Source: Marinobacter sp. F4216 (GTDB lineage Bacteria > Pseudomonadota > Gammaproteobacteria > Pseudomonadales > Oleiphilaceae). Taken from it: a DNA stretch of 64,000 nt. The notes beneath the pieces are model-generated. The model saw only the letters and a list, made by a program, of their open reading frames with translations, was not told the origin of the DNA and did not search any database. The stretch is taken from contig NZ_JAIOUO010000002.1 of NCBI RefSeq assembly GCF_019931195.1, forward strand, positions 496,001 through 560,000. The letters run 5' to 3'. Positions 29,495-40,458 of the stretch are shown piece by piece (within the stretch, counting starts at the first letter, position 1; each line of letters starts with the position of its first letter). The position numbers were made by a program, and so were the translations under genes.

Positions 29495-30370
29495 TTAGTC
29501 AGCAGGCGGGAAGCGGGTGGGTTTCAGGCTTTCCTTGATTTTTCTCAGGTGTCCGAGGAAGTCGGTGCCTCGCTTGAGGGTGACGCCTGTGGCCAGAATA
29601 TCGATAACCGTCAGGTGAATGATGCGGGAGGACATGGGCATGTATACCTCCGTGTCTTCCTCTGCGGTTACTCCCAGAACCACGCTGCACATCTCTGCCA
29701 GCGGGGAGTCGGGGTTCGTGATGCCAATCACCGTCGCGCCATTGGCGCGCGCCAGTTGAGCCACGTCGACGGCCTCCCGGGTGCGCCCGGTATAGGAGAT
29801 GACGACGATGACGTCCCCCACGGTGGAGCCTGCGGCCACCATGCGCTGCATCAGTGCGTCGTCATAGGACATGACCGGGATGTTGAACCGGAAGAATTTG
29901 TGCTGTGCGTCCAGCGCAACCGACGCAGAGCCGCCCATGCCAAAGAAATTGATCTGCTTGGCCTGAATGAGGTAATCGATTGCTTGTGACAGCGCCTTTG
30001 GTTCCAGTGCCTGGCGGGCTTTGTCCAGACTGGCAATGGTGCTGAGCATGATTTTGTCGGAGAACTCGGCAACGGAGTCGTCCGGCTCCACGTTCTGGCT
30101 GACGTAGGGTGTTCCGGTAGCGATGCTCTGGGCCAGGCGGATTTTGAAATCGGGGAAACCTGTTGCAGAAAAACCGCGGCAAAACCGGTTCACCGTCGGT
30201 TCGCTGACGTCCGCGGCACGGGCCAGGGCAGCGATGCTGTAACGGGTGGCCGCGCTTGGGTCGCGGAGGATGGCTTCGGCCACTTTTCGCTCTGATTTGT
30301 TCAGGTTGTCCAGGCGGGCCTGAATGTCTTCCAGCAGATTGTCGTCTCGATGTGCCCGGTTCTCGGCCAT
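29495..30370 (-). CDS. hexR: HexR, RpiR-family repressor of the Entner-Doudoroff genes
   Basis: This 291-residue protein has an N-terminal HTH_6 domain (about residues 1-80; [16 protein letters not shown], then [28 protein letters not shown]) and a C-terminal SIS sugar-phosphate domain (about 125-255; [39 protein letters not shown]). HexR senses 2-keto-3-deoxy-6-phosphogluconate and represses zwf, edd and gap in pseudomonads. It is divergent from zwf, the standard arrangement, and the intergenic region contains candidate half-sites. Confidence 0.95.
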   Translation of the reverse strand: MAENRAHRDDNLLEDIQARLDNLNKSERKVAEAILRDPSAATRYSIAALARAADVSEPTVNRFCRGFSATGFPDFKIRLAQSIATGTPYVSQNVEPDDSVAEFSDKIMLSTIASLDKARQALEPKALSQAIDYLIQAKQINFFGMGGSASVALDAQHKFFRFNIPVMSYDDALMQRMVAAGSTVGDVIVVISYTGRTREAVDVAQLARANGATVIGITNPDSPLAEMCSVVLGVTAEEDTEVYMPMSSRIIHLTVIDILATGVTLKRGTDFLGHLRKIKESLKPTRFPPAD

Positions 30371-30441
30371 TGCAGGTACTCCAAAGCTTGGCGCATTATT
30401 GTGAGAATATCGGGAGTATACCGCGTTTTTTTGTCTGGATG

Positions 30442-30520
30442 TGTAGTAAACCTATCAGGCTGGCCCCCAGTGGCAGCATTGTGGGGTTTTCGCTGTCTTC
30501 TTTTACCTAAAATTACTACA
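30442..30520. promoter_or_regulatory. Candidate HexR half-sites between hexR and zwf
   Basis: TGTAGTAA (30442-30449) and its exact inverse TTACTACA (30513-30520) lie between hexR and zwf. The half-site fits the left arm of the HexR pattern TGTARTNNNAYTACA. Each lacks a good second arm, so binding is an inference. Confidence 0.45.
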
Positions 30521-30574
30521 CTGAACGGTAGCGCTCATCCCTACGCCTGCCAGATCTCAAGGAGAGAGGCTTCG

Positions 30575-32050
30575 ATGGCCAACCAAATCAACACTCGTTG
30601 TGACCTCATGCTATTCGGTGCATTGGGCGACCTGGCGCAGCGCAAACTGTTTCCCGCCTTGTATCAGCTGGAGCGCGCCAGGCTTCTTGCCGACGGTAGC
30701 CGGATTCTGGCGATTGCGCGTACGGATGCATCCGCCCCGGACATTCGGAATCAGTTGCTGGCGAAGCTCAGGCAACATGTAAAGTCCTCTGAATTCGACG
30801 CCTCCGTGGCCGACGCCTTTCTTGAGCGGGTGGATTACAAGTGCCTCGACTTTACCGATCCGTCCGGCTTTTCGGATTTAAACGATTGGCGGGATTCGGC
30901 GAACAACCAGCTCATCGTTTATATGGCCACACCGCCGTCCATGTACGGTGTGATTGCCAGGAATCTGAGAGCCGCGGATTGTTGTATTGATAAAACCCGG
31001 GTGGTGGTGGAAAAGCCCATTGGCCATGACCTTGATTCCTCCCGGGTGATCAACGACGAACTTGGGGAGGTGTACAACGAAAGTCAGCTGTTCCGGATTG
31101 ATCACTACCTCGGTAAAGAAACGGTCCAGAATCTGATTGCGTTGCGTTTCGCCAACAACCTCTTTGCCTCCCAGTGGGACCAGAACCATATCTCTCATGT
31201 TGAAATTACCGTGGCCGAAAGTGTTGGCATTGAGGGGCGGTGGGGGTACTTCGACAAGGCGGGCCAGATCCGGGACATGATTCAGAACCACCTGCTGCAG
31301 TTGCTGTGCCTGATCGCCATGGATCCACCGTCAGACCTGACCGCAGACAGCATTCGGGACGAGAAGGTAAAAGTGCTCAAGGCGTTGCGCCGTATCACGC
31401 CCGATATGATGGAGCGCTACGTGGTGCGTGGCCAGTACGTGGCGGGCACCAGTAATGGAAAGCCGGTGCCGGGTTACCTGGAAGAGGAAGGGGCGAACAA
31501 GGGCAGCTCGACGGAAACCTTTGTCGCCCTGAAGGTGGAAATCGATAACTGGCGCTGGTCCGGGGTGCCATTCTACATCCGTACCGGAAAGCGCCTGCCC
31601 GAGAAGCTTTCCCAGATCATCATACACTTCAAGCCTGCGCCTCATTACATCTTCGACCCGGATCAGAAGCATCTGGCCAACAACAAGCTGATCATCCGCC
31701 TGCAACCGGACGAGGGTATGGCGCTCAAAATTCTGACCAAGGATCAAGGGCTGGATAAGGGGATGCGGCTGCGGCAGGGGCCCCTTGAGTTGACGTTCTC
31801 AGAAACCTTCGACACGGACCGCATCCCGGACGCCTACGAGCGGCTGCTCTGGGAAGTTATGAAGGGGAACCAGTACCTGTTTGTGCGCCGGGATGAGGTC
31901 GAGCATGCCTGGCGCTGGGTGGATCAGGTAATCCAGAACTGGCAGGACATAGGAGAGCCACCCAAGCGTTACGCGGCAGGCACCTGGGGACCGGTGGCAT
32001 CCATCGCCATGATCACCCGGGACGGAAGGAGTTGGTATGAAGACGCCTGA
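30575..32050 (+). CDS. zwf: Glucose-6-phosphate 1-dehydrogenase
   Basis: This enzyme oxidises glucose-6-phosphate with NAD(P) to 6-phosphogluconolactone, the entry to the Entner-Doudoroff and pentose phosphate routes. From the ATG at 30575 (AAGGAGAGAGG just upstream) it is 491 residues, the family length; an upstream start in the same frame would add 75 non-family residues and has no ribosome site. Visible motifs are [19 protein letters not shown] (nucleotide site, residues about 9-27) and RIDHYLGKE (catalytic His, near 172). It overlaps pgl by 14 bases. Confidence 0.98.
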   Translation: MANQINTRCDLMLFGALGDLAQRKLFPALYQLERARLLADGSRILAIARTDASAPDIRNQLLAKLRQHVKSSEFDASVADAFLERVDYKCLDFTDPSGFSDLNDWRDSANNQLIVYMATPPSMYGVIARNLRAADCCIDKTRVVVEKPIGHDLDSSRVINDELGEVYNESQLFRIDHYLGKETVQNLIALRFANNLFASQWDQNHISHVEITVAESVGIEGRWGYFDKAGQIRDMIQNHLLQLLCLIAMDPPSDLTADSIRDEKVKVLKALRRITPDMMERYVVRGQYVAGTSNGKPVPGYLEEEGANKGSSTETFVALKVEIDNWRWSGVPFYIRTGKRLPEKLSQIIIHFKPAPHYIFDPDQKHLANNKLIIRLQPDEGMALKILTKDQGLDKGMRLRQGPLELTFSETFDTDRIPDAYERLLWEVMKGNQYLFVRRDEVEHAWRWVDQVIQNWQDIGEPPKRYAAGTWGPVASIAMITRDGRSWYEDA

Positions 32051-32756
32051 TATACAGTTTCCCGAGGGGGTTCAGGCGCGATTCGAGGATGCGCCCGAGT
32101 CCGTCGCCCTCACTTTGGCCAATGCAGTGGCAGACTTTCTCCGTGAGCGGCTCGCCAGCGCCGAGCGGGCAAGCCTGGTGGTGTCCGGAGGTTCGACTCC
32201 GGTGCCGTTTTTTGAAGCCTTGTCAAACAAGGCGCTGGACTGGCATCGGGTGGATGTGTTGCTCGCGGACGAGCGGTGGGTTGATGAGGAGGATCCGGCG
32301 AGCAATACCCGGCTGGTCCGTGATCACCTGCTCAAAGGGGAGGCCGCCGCAGCGCGATATCTACCACTCAAAGCAGAGGGGCGGGCGCCCATTGATGCGC
32401 TTGCCCGGGTTTCAGCGGGGCTCAAAGACCTGGCGTTGCCACTGGACGTGGTGATTCTGGGCATGGGCAACGATGGCCATACCGCGTCACTGTTTCCCGA
32501 CGCGCCTGAGATTGCGCGGGCGATGAATGCTCAGTCGTCAGAACGGGTCGTTGCGATGTGGCCACCCTCACAGCCGCATCCGCGCATCTCGCTCACACGG
32601 CCCATCCTGGAGGCAGCGCGTTTCACAGCATTGCATCTGACGGGGCGCGACAAGCTGGAAACCCTCAAGCGTGCACTGTCTGAACCGGAAGATGTTCTGG
32701 CGATGCCGATAAGGGCCTTCCTGAAACCCGGGCTTCAGGTGTTCTGGAGTCCTTGA
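32037..32756 (+). CDS. pgl: 6-phosphogluconolactonase
   Basis: This enzyme hydrolyses 6-phosphogluconolactone to 6-phosphogluconate. The 239-residue DevB-type protein shows [16 protein letters not shown] (about residues 44-59), [15 protein letters not shown] (about 79-93) and [15 protein letters not shown] (about 139-153), the usual phosphate and active-site blocks. Its ATG lies within the end of zwf (14-base overlap), so the two are translationally coupled. Confidence 0.97.
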   Translation: MKTPDIQFPEGVQARFEDAPESVALTLANAVADFLRERLASAERASLVVSGGSTPVPFFEALSNKALDWHRVDVLLADERWVDEEDPASNTRLVRDHLLKGEAAAARYLPLKAEGRAPIDALARVSAGLKDLALPLDVVILGMGNDGHTASLFPDAPEIARAMNAQSSERVVAMWPPSQPHPRISLTRPILEAARFTALHLTGRDKLETLKRALSEPEDVLAMPIRAFLKPGLQVFWSP

Positions 32757-32790
32757 TTGTGTCTGCCGTTACTGGCTATGGAGAGCAACC

Positions 32791-33441
32791 ATGACCCAAT
32801 TGTCTGACTTCCATCGTGAGCGCATCCAGGCGGTGTTGGAGGCGTCACCCCTGGTGCCGGTTATTTCCATTCAAGACCCCGATCAGGCTGTGCCGCTTTG
32901 CCGGTCCCTGGTTGATGGCGGTATTCGGGTACTGGAGATTACCCTGCGTACGCCCTTTGGTTTGAAGGCTATCGAGGAGGTGCGAGCAGCACTGCCGGAT
33001 GCCTGGGTAGGCGCGGGAACTGTGACCAGCGTTGCCCAGTATAGGGAGGCAGAGAACGCCGGCGCCCAGTTTGTGATCACACCGGGCGTGACGGAGGCCA
33101 TTCTCGAGTTTGGCGTAACCTCGCAAGCGCCATTGTTGCCGGGTGTTGCTACCGTGTCCGAGTTGATGATGGGGTACGTACTGGGCTATCGCCAGTTCAA
33201 GTTTTTCCCGGCGGAAGTGGCTGGTGGTGTGAGTGCGCTCAAGGCATTTCGGGGGCCATTTCCGGACGTGACGTTTTGCCCGACTGGAGGTATTCGGCGA
33301 GAAACCGCCGGGCATTATCTGGAGCTGTCGAATGTCCGGTCGGTCGGTGGCTCATGGCTGACGCCCAAGGATGTGGTGGCCGCCGGGGATTGGGCGCGTA
33401 TCAGAGAAATTGCCGAGGGCAGTCTGTCTGATTTGGGCTAG
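32791..33441 (+). CDS. eda: KDPG aldolase (2-dehydro-3-deoxyphosphogluconate aldolase)
   Basis: Eda splits KDPG into pyruvate and glyceraldehyde-3-phosphate, the last step of the Entner-Doudoroff pathway. The 216-residue protein has GIRVLEITLRTPFG (Glu near 50), GAGTVTSVAQYREAENAGAQFVITPG and the Schiff-base Lys in YRQFKFFPAEVAGG (near 136), with FCPTGGI later. GGAGAG precedes the ATG. It is the third gene of the zwf-pgl-eda unit. Confidence 0.97.
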   Translation: MTQLSDFHRERIQAVLEASPLVPVISIQDPDQAVPLCRSLVDGGIRVLEITLRTPFGLKAIEEVRAALPDAWVGAGTVTSVAQYREAENAGAQFVITPGVTEAILEFGVTSQAPLLPGVATVSELMMGYVLGYRQFKFFPAEVAGGVSALKAFRGPFPDVTFCPTGGIRRETAGHYLELSNVRSVGGSWLTPKDVVAAGDWARIREIAEGSLSDLG

Positions 33442-33466
33442 AGGTACTCTATTGGCTTGGTTGACT

Positions 33467-33497
33467 GGATTGGGCGCCGGGTGAGGGCGCCCAATCC
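33467..33497. terminator. Hairpin between convergent eda and pyk
   Basis: GGATTGGGCGCC (33467-33478) pairs perfectly with GGCGCCCAATCC (33486-33497) around a 7-base loop. There is no T-run, but the 12-bp stem lies exactly between convergent genes and probably blocks or protects the 3' ends. Confidence 0.65.
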
Positions 33498-33517
33498 GTT
33501 TCAGGGATGATGCCGGG

Positions 33518-34966
33518 TCAACGAATGTCGGCCCCGACTTTCACGATTTTCATGGTATTCGTGCCGCCCTGGGCGTTGACGTAGTCTCCCTTGGTGATTA
33601 CGACAAGATCTCCCTCCTTCACGATTTCCCGATTGACCAACTCCGAAATGGCCAGGGCGTTGGTACGCTCGTTGGGAACGGTGGCCGAGTCGAAAGGAAC
33701 CGTCTGTACACCCCGGAACAGCACAACTCGGTGCTGGGTGGAGTGGTGCCGGGAAAAGGAGAAAATCGGCAGGCTGGACTTAATGCGGGACATCAGTCGC
33801 GGCGTCGCTCCGGTTTCCGACATGCAGATGATGGCCGTCACCCCTTCAAGGTGATTGGCGGCGTACATGGCGGACAGCGCTATGGCCTCGTCCACCCGCT
33901 CCATGCTTTCGTGGATGCGGTGCTTGGACTGGTGCATGGAGGGGTGCTTTTCGGCGCCCAAACAGATGCGGACCATCGCCTCGACGGCTTCTTTCGGGTA
34001 ATCGCCCACGGCGGTTTCCGCGGACAGCATGACCGCATCGGTGTAGTCCATGACCGCGTTCGCCACATCGGATACTTCCGCCCGGGTTGGCATGGGGTTG
34101 GTGATCATGGATTCCATCATCTGGGTTGCCGTAATCACGGCCCGGTTCAGGGTTCTGGCTCGGGCGATGATGTGCTTCTGCACGCCCACCAGTTCCGCAT
34201 CACCAATCTCTACGGCCAGGTCGCCGCGAGCTACCATGACGGCGTCGGAGGCTTCAATGACCGCATCCAGGGCGGCTTCGTTGTGGGCCAGTTCGGCCCG
34301 TTCGATCTTGGCGACCAGGCCGGCATTGGAGCCTGCGTCGCTCAGCAGTTTGCGGGCCGTGTACATGTCTTCAGCCGTTCGGACGAAGGAGACCGCCACA
34401 TAGTCCGCGCCCAGTCGGGCTGCGGTGACGATGTCCTGCTTGTCCTTTTCGGTGAGCGCTTCGGCCGAGAGTCCACCACCGCGCTTGTTCAGGCCCTTGT
34501 TGTTGGATAGCGGGCCGCCAATCAGAACCGTAGAGGTAATGCTGTGTGCATCAACTGACTGCACTTCCATCTCGATTCGGCCATCGTCGAGAACCAGGAT
34601 ATCGCCCGGTTTCACGTCGTCGATCAGCTGTTCGTAGTCGATACCAACACGTTCGGCCGTTCCTGCCTCCTTATCCATGCTCGCATCCAGGACAAAGGTT
34701 TGTCCGGCACTCAGGATTACCTTGTTGTCGGCGAATCGGGCGATACGGAGTTTCGGGCCTTGCAGGTCCGCCAGGACGGCGACAAAGCGCCCGTTGGCGG
34801 CTGCGGTCTCGCGCACCAGCCGGGCCCGGTTGATGTGCTCCTCGGCGCTTCCATGGGAAAAATTCAGTCGCGTGACATCCACTCCGGCGGCAATGATGGC
34901 GGATAACGACTCTGGTGAGTCCGTGGCGGGTCCGAGTGTTGCGACTATTTTGGTGCGCCTGAGCAT
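33518..34966 (-). CDS. pyk: Pyruvate kinase
   Basis: Pyruvate kinase converts PEP and ADP to pyruvate and ATP. The 482-residue protein begins [19 protein letters not shown] and shows [29 protein letters not shown], the catalytic Lys/Glu block [27 protein letters not shown] and [31 protein letters not shown]. Length and sequence fit the PykA type of pseudomonads. It lies 59 bases after gap on the same strand and may be co-transcribed with it. Confidence 0.96.
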   Translation of the reverse strand: MLRRTKIVATLGPATDSPESLSAIIAAGVDVTRLNFSHGSAEEHINRARLVRETAAANGRFVAVLADLQGPKLRIARFADNKVILSAGQTFVLDASMDKEAGTAERVGIDYEQLIDDVKPGDILVLDDGRIEMEVQSVDAHSITSTVLIGGPLSNNKGLNKRGGGLSAEALTEKDKQDIVTAARLGADYVAVSFVRTAEDMYTARKLLSDAGSNAGLVAKIERAELAHNEAALDAVIEASDAVMVARGDLAVEIGDAELVGVQKHIIARARTLNRAVITATQMMESMITNPMPTRAEVSDVANAVMDYTDAVMLSAETAVGDYPKEAVEAMVRICLGAEKHPSMHQSKHRIHESMERVDEAIALSAMYAANHLEGVTAIICMSETGATPRLMSRIKSSLPIFSFSRHHSTQHRVVLFRGVQTVPFDSATVPNERTNALAISELVNREIVKEGDLVVITKGDYVNAQGGTNTMKIVKVGADIR

Positions 34967-35025
34967 ATTAGGAAGTCCTTAACGGTGCGTTTATCTGTCT
35001 AGGTTAGTGGAATTGCTTCGGACAG

Positions 35026-36036
35026 TCAGCCTTGGCGGGAGGCCCGGTGAAGTGCAAGAGCATTATCCAGCATGCGATTCGAGAATCCCCACTCATTGTC
35101 GTACCAGGCCATGACTTTTACATGGCGGCCGAGCACGCGGGTGTGGTTGGCATCGAAAATGCTGGAGAGCTCATTGTGGTTGAAGTCGATGCTCACCAGC
35201 TTTTCGCGGTTGAATCCAAGAATCGGAGAGCCTTCCGCCGCTGCCTTGACTGTGCTGTTGATTTCTTGAACAGTGGTATCTCTGCAGGCGATAAAGCCAA
35301 AATCCACCAAGGATACGTTAATGGTCGGAACTCGCACGGCCAGGCCATCGAGTTTGCCGTCCAGTTCCGGTATGACCTTGCCAATGGCAGCAGCGGCGCC
35401 GGTTTTGGTCGGAATCATGGATTGAGTGGCCGACCTGGCCCGGTAGGGGTCCGGGTGGTAGACATCGTTGAGTGTCTGGTCGTTGGTGTAGGAATGGATG
35501 GTTGTCATTAATCCGCTCTCGATGCCTACGCGATCATTCAGTGCCTTGGCAATCGGTGCCAGGCAGTTAGTGGTGCAGCTGGCATTGGAGATTATGCTGT
35601 GTCGGCCAGTGAGTGACTGCTCATTTACCCCATAGACAATCGTCGCGTCCGCGTCCGGTGAGGGGGCGGAAATAATGACCTTGCGGGCTCCGGCGTGCAG
35701 ATGCGCCGCGGCGGCGGATCGATCCGTGAACAGGCCGGTACACTCGAAGACGATGTCGACCTGATGGGATTGCCAGGGCAGCTCTTTCGGATCTCTGATG
35801 GCTGACACGGCAATCCGGTCGCCATTGATGGTCAGGGATTCGGCATCGGCGGATACGTCGCCGGAGAATCGCCCGTGAACACTGTCGTACTTGAGCAGGT
35901 GGGCGTTGGCAGGGGCATCGGCGAGGTCGTTGATTGCGACGATCTGCATGTGTTGCCGGTAGTTGTTCTCGTAAAGTGCGCGAACAACGTTTCGTCCGAT
36001 TCGGCCAAAGCCGTTGATAGCAATGCGTAGTGTCAT
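35026..36036 (-). CDS. gap: Type I glyceraldehyde-3-phosphate dehydrogenase
   Basis: This enzyme oxidises glyceraldehyde-3-phosphate to 1,3-bisphosphoglycerate with NAD. The ATG at 36036 is chosen because it is preceded by AAGGAGG and starts the family motif [17 protein letters not shown]; an in-frame codon 10 residues upstream is not needed. At 336 residues it has the catalytic [12 protein letters not shown] (Cys near 153) and [15 protein letters not shown]. Being divergent from edd is the pseudomonad arrangement of the HexR-controlled gap; the related enzyme Epd is less likely on that ground. Confidence 0.94.
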   Translation of the reverse strand: MTLRIAINGFGRIGRNVVRALYENNYRQHMQIVAINDLADAPANAHLLKYDSVHGRFSGDVSADAESLTINGDRIAVSAIRDPKELPWQSHQVDIVFECTGLFTDRSAAAAHLHAGARKVIISAPSPDADATIVYGVNEQSLTGRHSIISNASCTTNCLAPIAKALNDRVGIESGLMTTIHSYTNDQTLNDVYHPDPYRARSATQSMIPTKTGAAAAIGKVIPELDGKLDGLAVRVPTINVSLVDFGFIACRDTTVQEINSTVKAAAEGSPILGFNREKLVSIDFNHNELSSIFDANHTRVLGRHVKVMAWYDNEWGFSNRMLDNALALHRASRQG

Positions 36037-36076
36037 GGTCGGCCTCCTTGGCGACGTTTTCTGCAATCCCTGGTGC

Positions 36077-36154
36077 GTAGTAAATATGACAACATGATAC
36101 CGTTAAAGTTCGCTTTTGTTGTGTATTTATAGACTAAATATAGTAAAAATTACT
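36077..36154. promoter_or_regulatory. Candidate HexR sites between gap and edd
   Basis: GTAGTAAA (beginning near 36077) and the inverted repeat AGTAA-AAA-TTACT (36142-36154) lie between the divergent gap and edd. They resemble the half-sites near zwf. The match to the HexR consensus is partial. Confidence 0.45.
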
Positions 36155-36183
36155 TTCAAAAAGAGAGTGAAGGGAGTTAAGCG

Positions 36184-38004
36184 ATGCAGCCCGTGGTTGA
36201 CAAGGTTACCCAGCGAATCATTGAGCGGAGTCGGGCTGGTCGTGAGGGCTACCTGAAGCATATGGCGACGCTGAAGGCCCAGTCTCCCCACCGGAGCAGT
36301 CTGTCGTGCGGTAATCTGGCCCACGGCTTTGCAGCGTGCAGTCCCGGTGACAAGGACACCCTGCGCTTCATGAACAGGGCCAATGTGGCGATCGTCACTG
36401 CCTACAACGATATGCTTTCGGCCCACCAACCCTATGAAAAGTTTCCTGACATTATTCGTGAAGCCGCTCGGGGGATGGGGTCGGTAGCTCAGGTTGCGGG
36501 CGGAACGCCCGCCATGTGTGACGGGGTGACCCAGGGGCAGCCGGGGATGGAATTGAGCCTGTTTTCCCGCGATACCATTGCCATGAGCACGGCGGTCGCC
36601 CTCAGCCACAACATGTTCGACGCCACCCTGCTGCTTGGTATTTGCGACAAGATCGTACCGGGGCTGCTGATCGGGGCCCTGAGTTTCGGTTACCTGCCAA
36701 CCGTGCTGGTACCGGCAGGCCCGATGCCTTCCGGGCTGCCGAACAAGGAAAAACAACGTATCCGTCAACTCTATGCCGAGGGCAAGATTGGCAAGGATGA
36801 GCTGCTGGAAGCGGAAAGCAAGTCTTACCACAGTCCGGGAACCTGCACCTTCTACGGAACCGCCAACAGCAACCAGCTGTTGGTGGAGGTGATGGGATTG
36901 CATTTGCCCGGCGCGGCCTTCGTGAATCCGGGCACGCCGCTGCGGGACGCCCTGACTCGTTACGCCACAGAGCAGGTGATCCGGTTATCGAAGCCCAACG
37001 GGGGTGAGCTTGGGCTGGCGGACATGGTGGATGAAAAGAGCATCGTCAACGCACTGGTCGCCCTGCTGGTCACCGGCGGCTCCACCAACCACACCATGCA
37101 CTGGATCGCCATTGCGCAGGCGGCCGGTATCCTTGTCGACTGGAACGACTTTGCCGACCTGTCGTCCGTGGTCCCCTCCATGACGCGCATCTATCCGAAC
37201 GGCCAGGAGGACGTGAATGCGTTCCACGAGGCCGGAGGCACCCCGTTTCTGATTCGTGAATTACTTGCCGGCGGTTTCCTGCACAACGACGTAAACACAG
37301 TGGTTGGCGAGGGGCTGGAGCGTTACACCCAGGGGGCCTCGCTGGAAGGCGACAAGCTGGTCTGGTCTTCCGCTCCGGAGAAATCCGGAAATCCGGAGGT
37401 GCTCAGTACCGCCGCTGAACCCTTTGCGCCGGATGGCGGACTCCGGGTGTTGGACGGCAACCTTGGCCGGGGTGTCATCAAGGTGTCGGCGGTTGCGAAG
37501 GAGCATCATAAGGTGGAAGCACCGGCGGTTCTGTTTGACGATCAGGATGATCTGAAAGCCGCCTTTGAGGCCGGCCAGCTGGACAGGGACTGCATCGTCG
37601 TGGTTCGGTTCCAGGGGCCTCGGGCCAATGGTATGCCTGAGCTGCACAAGCTGACACCGTATCTGGGGGTGCTTCAGGACCGTGGTTTCAAGGTTGGGCT
37701 GGTAACCGATGGGAGGATGTCCGGCGCCTCGGGCAAGGTGCCAGCGGCTATTCATGTGTACCCGGAAGCCCTGGACGGTGGTTCCCTGGCCAAACTGCGC
37801 GATGGTGATGTGATATGCCTGGATGCCACCACCGGCAGTCTGTCGGTTTCCCTCACGGACGCCGAGCTGGCGGAGCGCCCGTCGGCCACCCCCGATATGG
37901 CGGCGAATCGTCATGGATATGGCCGTGAGCTGTTTGGCTGGATGCGCCGTTCTGCAAGCACGCCCGAAGAGGGCGCCAGCTTTTTCTGGAATCACGATGC
38001 ATGA
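36184..38004 (+). CDS. edd: 6-phosphogluconate dehydratase
   Basis: Edd dehydrates 6-phosphogluconate to KDPG. The 606-residue length is right, with [12 protein letters not shown] (iron-sulfur Cys), [39 protein letters not shown] (Cys) and [11 protein letters not shown] (Cys), the cluster ligands of the IlvD/Edd family, and [23 protein letters not shown] near the end. AAGGGAG precedes the ATG. The stop overlaps the glk start (ATGA). Confidence 0.98.
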   Translation: MQPVVDKVTQRIIERSRAGREGYLKHMATLKAQSPHRSSLSCGNLAHGFAACSPGDKDTLRFMNRANVAIVTAYNDMLSAHQPYEKFPDIIREAARGMGSVAQVAGGTPAMCDGVTQGQPGMELSLFSRDTIAMSTAVALSHNMFDATLLLGICDKIVPGLLIGALSFGYLPTVLVPAGPMPSGLPNKEKQRIRQLYAEGKIGKDELLEAESKSYHSPGTCTFYGTANSNQLLVEVMGLHLPGAAFVNPGTPLRDALTRYATEQVIRLSKPNGGELGLADMVDEKSIVNALVALLVTGGSTNHTMHWIAIAQAAGILVDWNDFADLSSVVPSMTRIYPNGQEDVNAFHEAGGTPFLIRELLAGGFLHNDVNTVVGEGLERYTQGASLEGDKLVWSSAPEKSGNPEVLSTAAEPFAPDGGLRVLDGNLGRGVIKVSAVAKEHHKVEAPAVLFDDQDDLKAAFEAGQLDRDCIVVVRFQGPRANGMPELHKLTPYLGVLQDRGFKVGLVTDGRMSGASGKVPAAIHVYPEALDGGSLAKLRDGDVICLDATTGSLSVSLTDAELAERPSATPDMAANRHGYGRELFGWMRRSASTPEEGASFFWNHDA

Positions 38005-38975
38005 GTGAGTCCCGTTATGTGCTGGTGGGGGATGTGGGCGGTACCAATGCCCGCTTTGCCCTGGCAGATACCGACAGCGGCGCACTGGAAGCCATCGAAA
38101 GTCTGCCGTGTTCGGAATTCAGCGGCCTTGAGGGTGTGATTGCCAATTACCTCGCACGTGTTGGTGAAAGAAGGGTAGCCAGAGCTTGTCTGGCCGTTGC
38201 GGGGATTGTCTCCGAATCGCCCGTCCAGATGACCAACAATCCATGGAGTTTTGTGGTCGATGACGTAATGCATCGATTTGGCTGGCAAGAGTTCCGGGTC
38301 ATCAATGACTTTTCAGCCATGGCTCTGGGGGCTCTTCAGGTCAGGGACGATCACCAACAGCATGTGTGCGGTGGCCCGGGCGATCAGCATGCGCCAAGGT
38401 TGGTACTGGGGCCTGGAACCGGATTGGGAATGGCCGGTCTGGTACCGTCTGGCGACGACTGGATCGTGCTTTCCAGCGAAGGTGGCCACGTGGCTTTTGC
38501 GCCAGCGGATGAGGAGGAGTTTGCAGTCCAGGGCGTACTCAGAAAGCGGCACTCAAGGGTGTCCGTGGAGCGGATTCTCAGTGGGCCCGGATTAGTGAAT
38601 CTCTACCAAGCGTTAGGGGTAGTTCAGGGGCGGGAGGCGCCACTGGATTCGCCCGCCACTATCCTCCAGGCTGCGCAGAGGAGCCAAGATTTGCTGGCGG
38701 TGGATGCCTTGAACCGGTTTTGTCACATCCTGGGCCGGGTAGCAGGGGATGCGGTGCTCACCATGGGCAGCACAGGAGGGGTTTACTTGTGTGGAGGCAT
38801 ATTGCCCAGGATGCTGGATTTCCTCTTGGCGAGCCCATTCCGCGCTGGCTTTGAAAACAAGGGGCGGATGAGTTCACTGGTGGCGTCGACGCCGGTGACC
38901 GTTATCACTGATCCGTACACCGGCTTGCGTGGCGCGGCTGCCAGCCTGTCAGGAATGGCGGTTGGTCACCCCTGA
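38001..38975 (+). CDS. glk: Glucokinase
   Basis: Glucokinase phosphorylates glucose with ATP. The 324-residue protein starts with the phosphate loop [16 protein letters not shown] (residues about 5-20) and has [35 protein letters not shown] (glucose-binding) and [16 protein letters not shown] (ATP site). It belongs to the proteobacterial Glk family. Its ATG overlaps the edd stop, so edd-glk is one unit. Confidence 0.96.
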   Translation: MSESRYVLVGDVGGTNARFALADTDSGALEAIESLPCSEFSGLEGVIANYLARVGERRVARACLAVAGIVSESPVQMTNNPWSFVVDDVMHRFGWQEFRVINDFSAMALGALQVRDDHQQHVCGGPGDQHAPRLVLGPGTGLGMAGLVPSGDDWIVLSSEGGHVAFAPADEEEFAVQGVLRKRHSRVSVERILSGPGLVNLYQALGVVQGREAPLDSPATILQAAQRSQDLLAVDALNRFCHILGRVAGDAVLTMGSTGGVYLCGGILPRMLDFLLASPFRAGFENKGRMSSLVASTPVTVITDPYTGLRGAAASLSGMAVGHP

Positions 38976-39009
38976 CAGTCTGTTTTGACGATGTCGTGGC
39001 GCAGAGCGG

Positions 39010-39744
39010 TCACAGATAATGAACGAAGCGGGACTGGTCAAACCGGTACTGCTGATTGTACACGCCATCCTCAGCACGTTTGCCGGCGGCCAGCACCATG
39101 GTGACCAGACCTTTGCGCGGCAGCTTGAGCAGTTTCTTTACCCGGCATTCATCGAAACCTTCCATCGGACACGAATCGTAGCCATGGGCCCTAAGCGCCA
39201 GCATCAGGTTTTCCGCGGCCAGGGCGGTCGACTTGGTGGCCCAGATTTTCATTTCGTTGACCGAGTAGGGCCCCCGGGGCACGGGGCGGGACAGGCCAGC
39301 CACCAGTCCGATGGCTTTTTTCGCGGCACCAAACACGCCGAACGGACCCTGGTTGTAGTGAATCGGTGCGATTTTGCGGTAATACTTGTCGACGATGGAC
39401 GGCATCTTCGTCTCTGGCCACTCCTCCAGTGCAAGCCGGGCGTGGTCGCGCCAGGTATCCGGGCGGGCGACGATGGCAATCAAAAGGGGTGCCGTCTTGG
39501 CGGCATTCTGACCCAGGCAGGCCTTGGCCAGTTTTGCTTTGAGTTCTGGCGTTTTGACGACGAAGAACTCCCAGGGCTGAAGGTTGCTGGAGTTGGGCGC
39601 GAGGGTGGCCAGTTCCAGGCAGTCGTTCAGAATTTCCTGGGGTATGGGCTCGTCCTTGAATCGGCGTATGGAGCGGCGGCTGCGTACCACCTTTCGAAAC
39701 TCATCCACGTTGATGTCCGGTAGTGCGCCGGCCTTTGCATTCAT
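39010..39744 (-). CDS. Nitroreductase family protein
   Basis: This FMN-dependent nitroreductase-fold protein has 244 residues from the ATG at 39744 (GAGGACA just upstream). Visible are VRSRRSIRRFKDEPIPQEIL (FMN phosphate-binding, residues about 17-36), LATLAPNSSNLQPWEFFVVK (about 43-62) and LAAENLMLALRAHGYDSCPMEGFD near the C-terminus. The physiological substrate is unknown; members reduce nitro compounds, quinones or enones. It is divergent from the uracil-DNA glycosylase-like gene and convergent with glk. Confidence 0.9.
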   Translation of the reverse strand: MNAKAGALPDINVDEFRKVVRSRRSIRRFKDEPIPQEILNDCLELATLAPNSSNLQPWEFFVVKTPELKAKLAKACLGQNAAKTAPLLIAIVARPDTWRDHARLALEEWPETKMPSIVDKYYRKIAPIHYNQGPFGVFGAAKKAIGLVAGLSRPVPRGPYSVNEMKIWATKSTALAAENLMLALRAHGYDSCPMEGFDECRVKKLLKLPRKGLVTMVLAAGKRAEDGVYNQQYRFDQSRFVHYL

Positions 39745-39851
39745 GGTCTGTCCTCGGGCGCCTGAATTCGGCGTCAGCTGCTTGTTGAGAGAATCGAGTC
39801 GCCCTATGGTTACGGGAAAAACACAGCTATGCAACTTGCCGGGCAGATGAC

Positions 39852-40457
39852 GTGACTGAGGAACTTGCACAATTGCCGTTTGATGAGCTGGTGCGCCGGG
39901 TACGCGCGTGCACGCTGTGTCAGGATGTGTTGCCGCTGGGGCCAAGGCCGGTGGTCCAGTTGTCCGAATCCGCCCGCATTCTGGTCGTGGGTCAGGCACC
40001 CGGGCGCCGGGTTCACGAAACCGGGTTGCCTTTTAACGACCCGAGCGGAGATCGTCTGCGGGACTGGATGGGGGTGACCCGGGATACCTTTTACGATGAG
40101 CAGAAACTGGCGATTTTGCCCATGGGCTTCTGCTACCCGGGAACGGGGAAGTCTGGCGACCTACCGCCTCGGCCAGAGTGTGCTGAGACGTGGCGGCAGG
40201 CATTGCTGGACCGGTTGCCCAATATCGAACTGACCCTGTTGATCGGCCAATACGCCCAAAACTGGCATCTACCGGAGGGCAGAAACACGGTGACGGACAC
40301 CGTCAGGCACTGGCAAACTTACTGGCCGCGGATGATGCCCACGCCTCATCCCAGCCCCCGCAACAATCTGTGGCTCAGGCGCAATCCCTGGTTCGAGGCC
40401 GAAGCCGTACCCGCCCTGAGAGAGCGGGTCTCTATGGTGCTATCTAATAGTGCATAG
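39852..40457 (+). CDS. Uracil-DNA glycosylase superfamily protein
   Basis: This 201-residue protein has the UDG-fold motifs: RACTLC, then ILVVGQAPGRRVHETGLPFNDPSGDRLRDWMG (motif A), MGFCYPGTGKSGDLPP and the late MPTPHPSPRNNLW (motif B with His). It lacks the [4Fe-4S]-type spacing of four Cys seen in families 4 and 5 and matches the uracil-DNA glycosylase-like family found in gammaproteobacteria. Substrate specificity cannot be read. The start is a GTG with a weak ribosome site. Confidence 0.82.
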   Translation: MTEELAQLPFDELVRRVRACTLCQDVLPLGPRPVVQLSESARILVVGQAPGRRVHETGLPFNDPSGDRLRDWMGVTRDTFYDEQKLAILPMGFCYPGTGKSGDLPPRPECAETWRQALLDRLPNIELTLLIGQYAQNWHLPEGRNTVTDTVRHWQTYWPRMMPTPHPSPRNNLWLRRNPWFEAEAVPALRERVSMVLSNSA

Positions 40458-40458
40458 C

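Noticed and set aside
30350..30574. N-terminal extension of zwf
   Set aside because: The extra 75 residues have no family similarity and overlap the hexR/zwf control region; AAGGAGAGAGG lies before the ATG at 30575.
35026..36036. gap gene as erythrose-4-phosphate dehydrogenase (epd)
   Set aside because: The protein resembles the gap gene of pseudomonads and lies divergent from edd in the HexR set, which favours glyceraldehyde-3-phosphate dehydrogenase.
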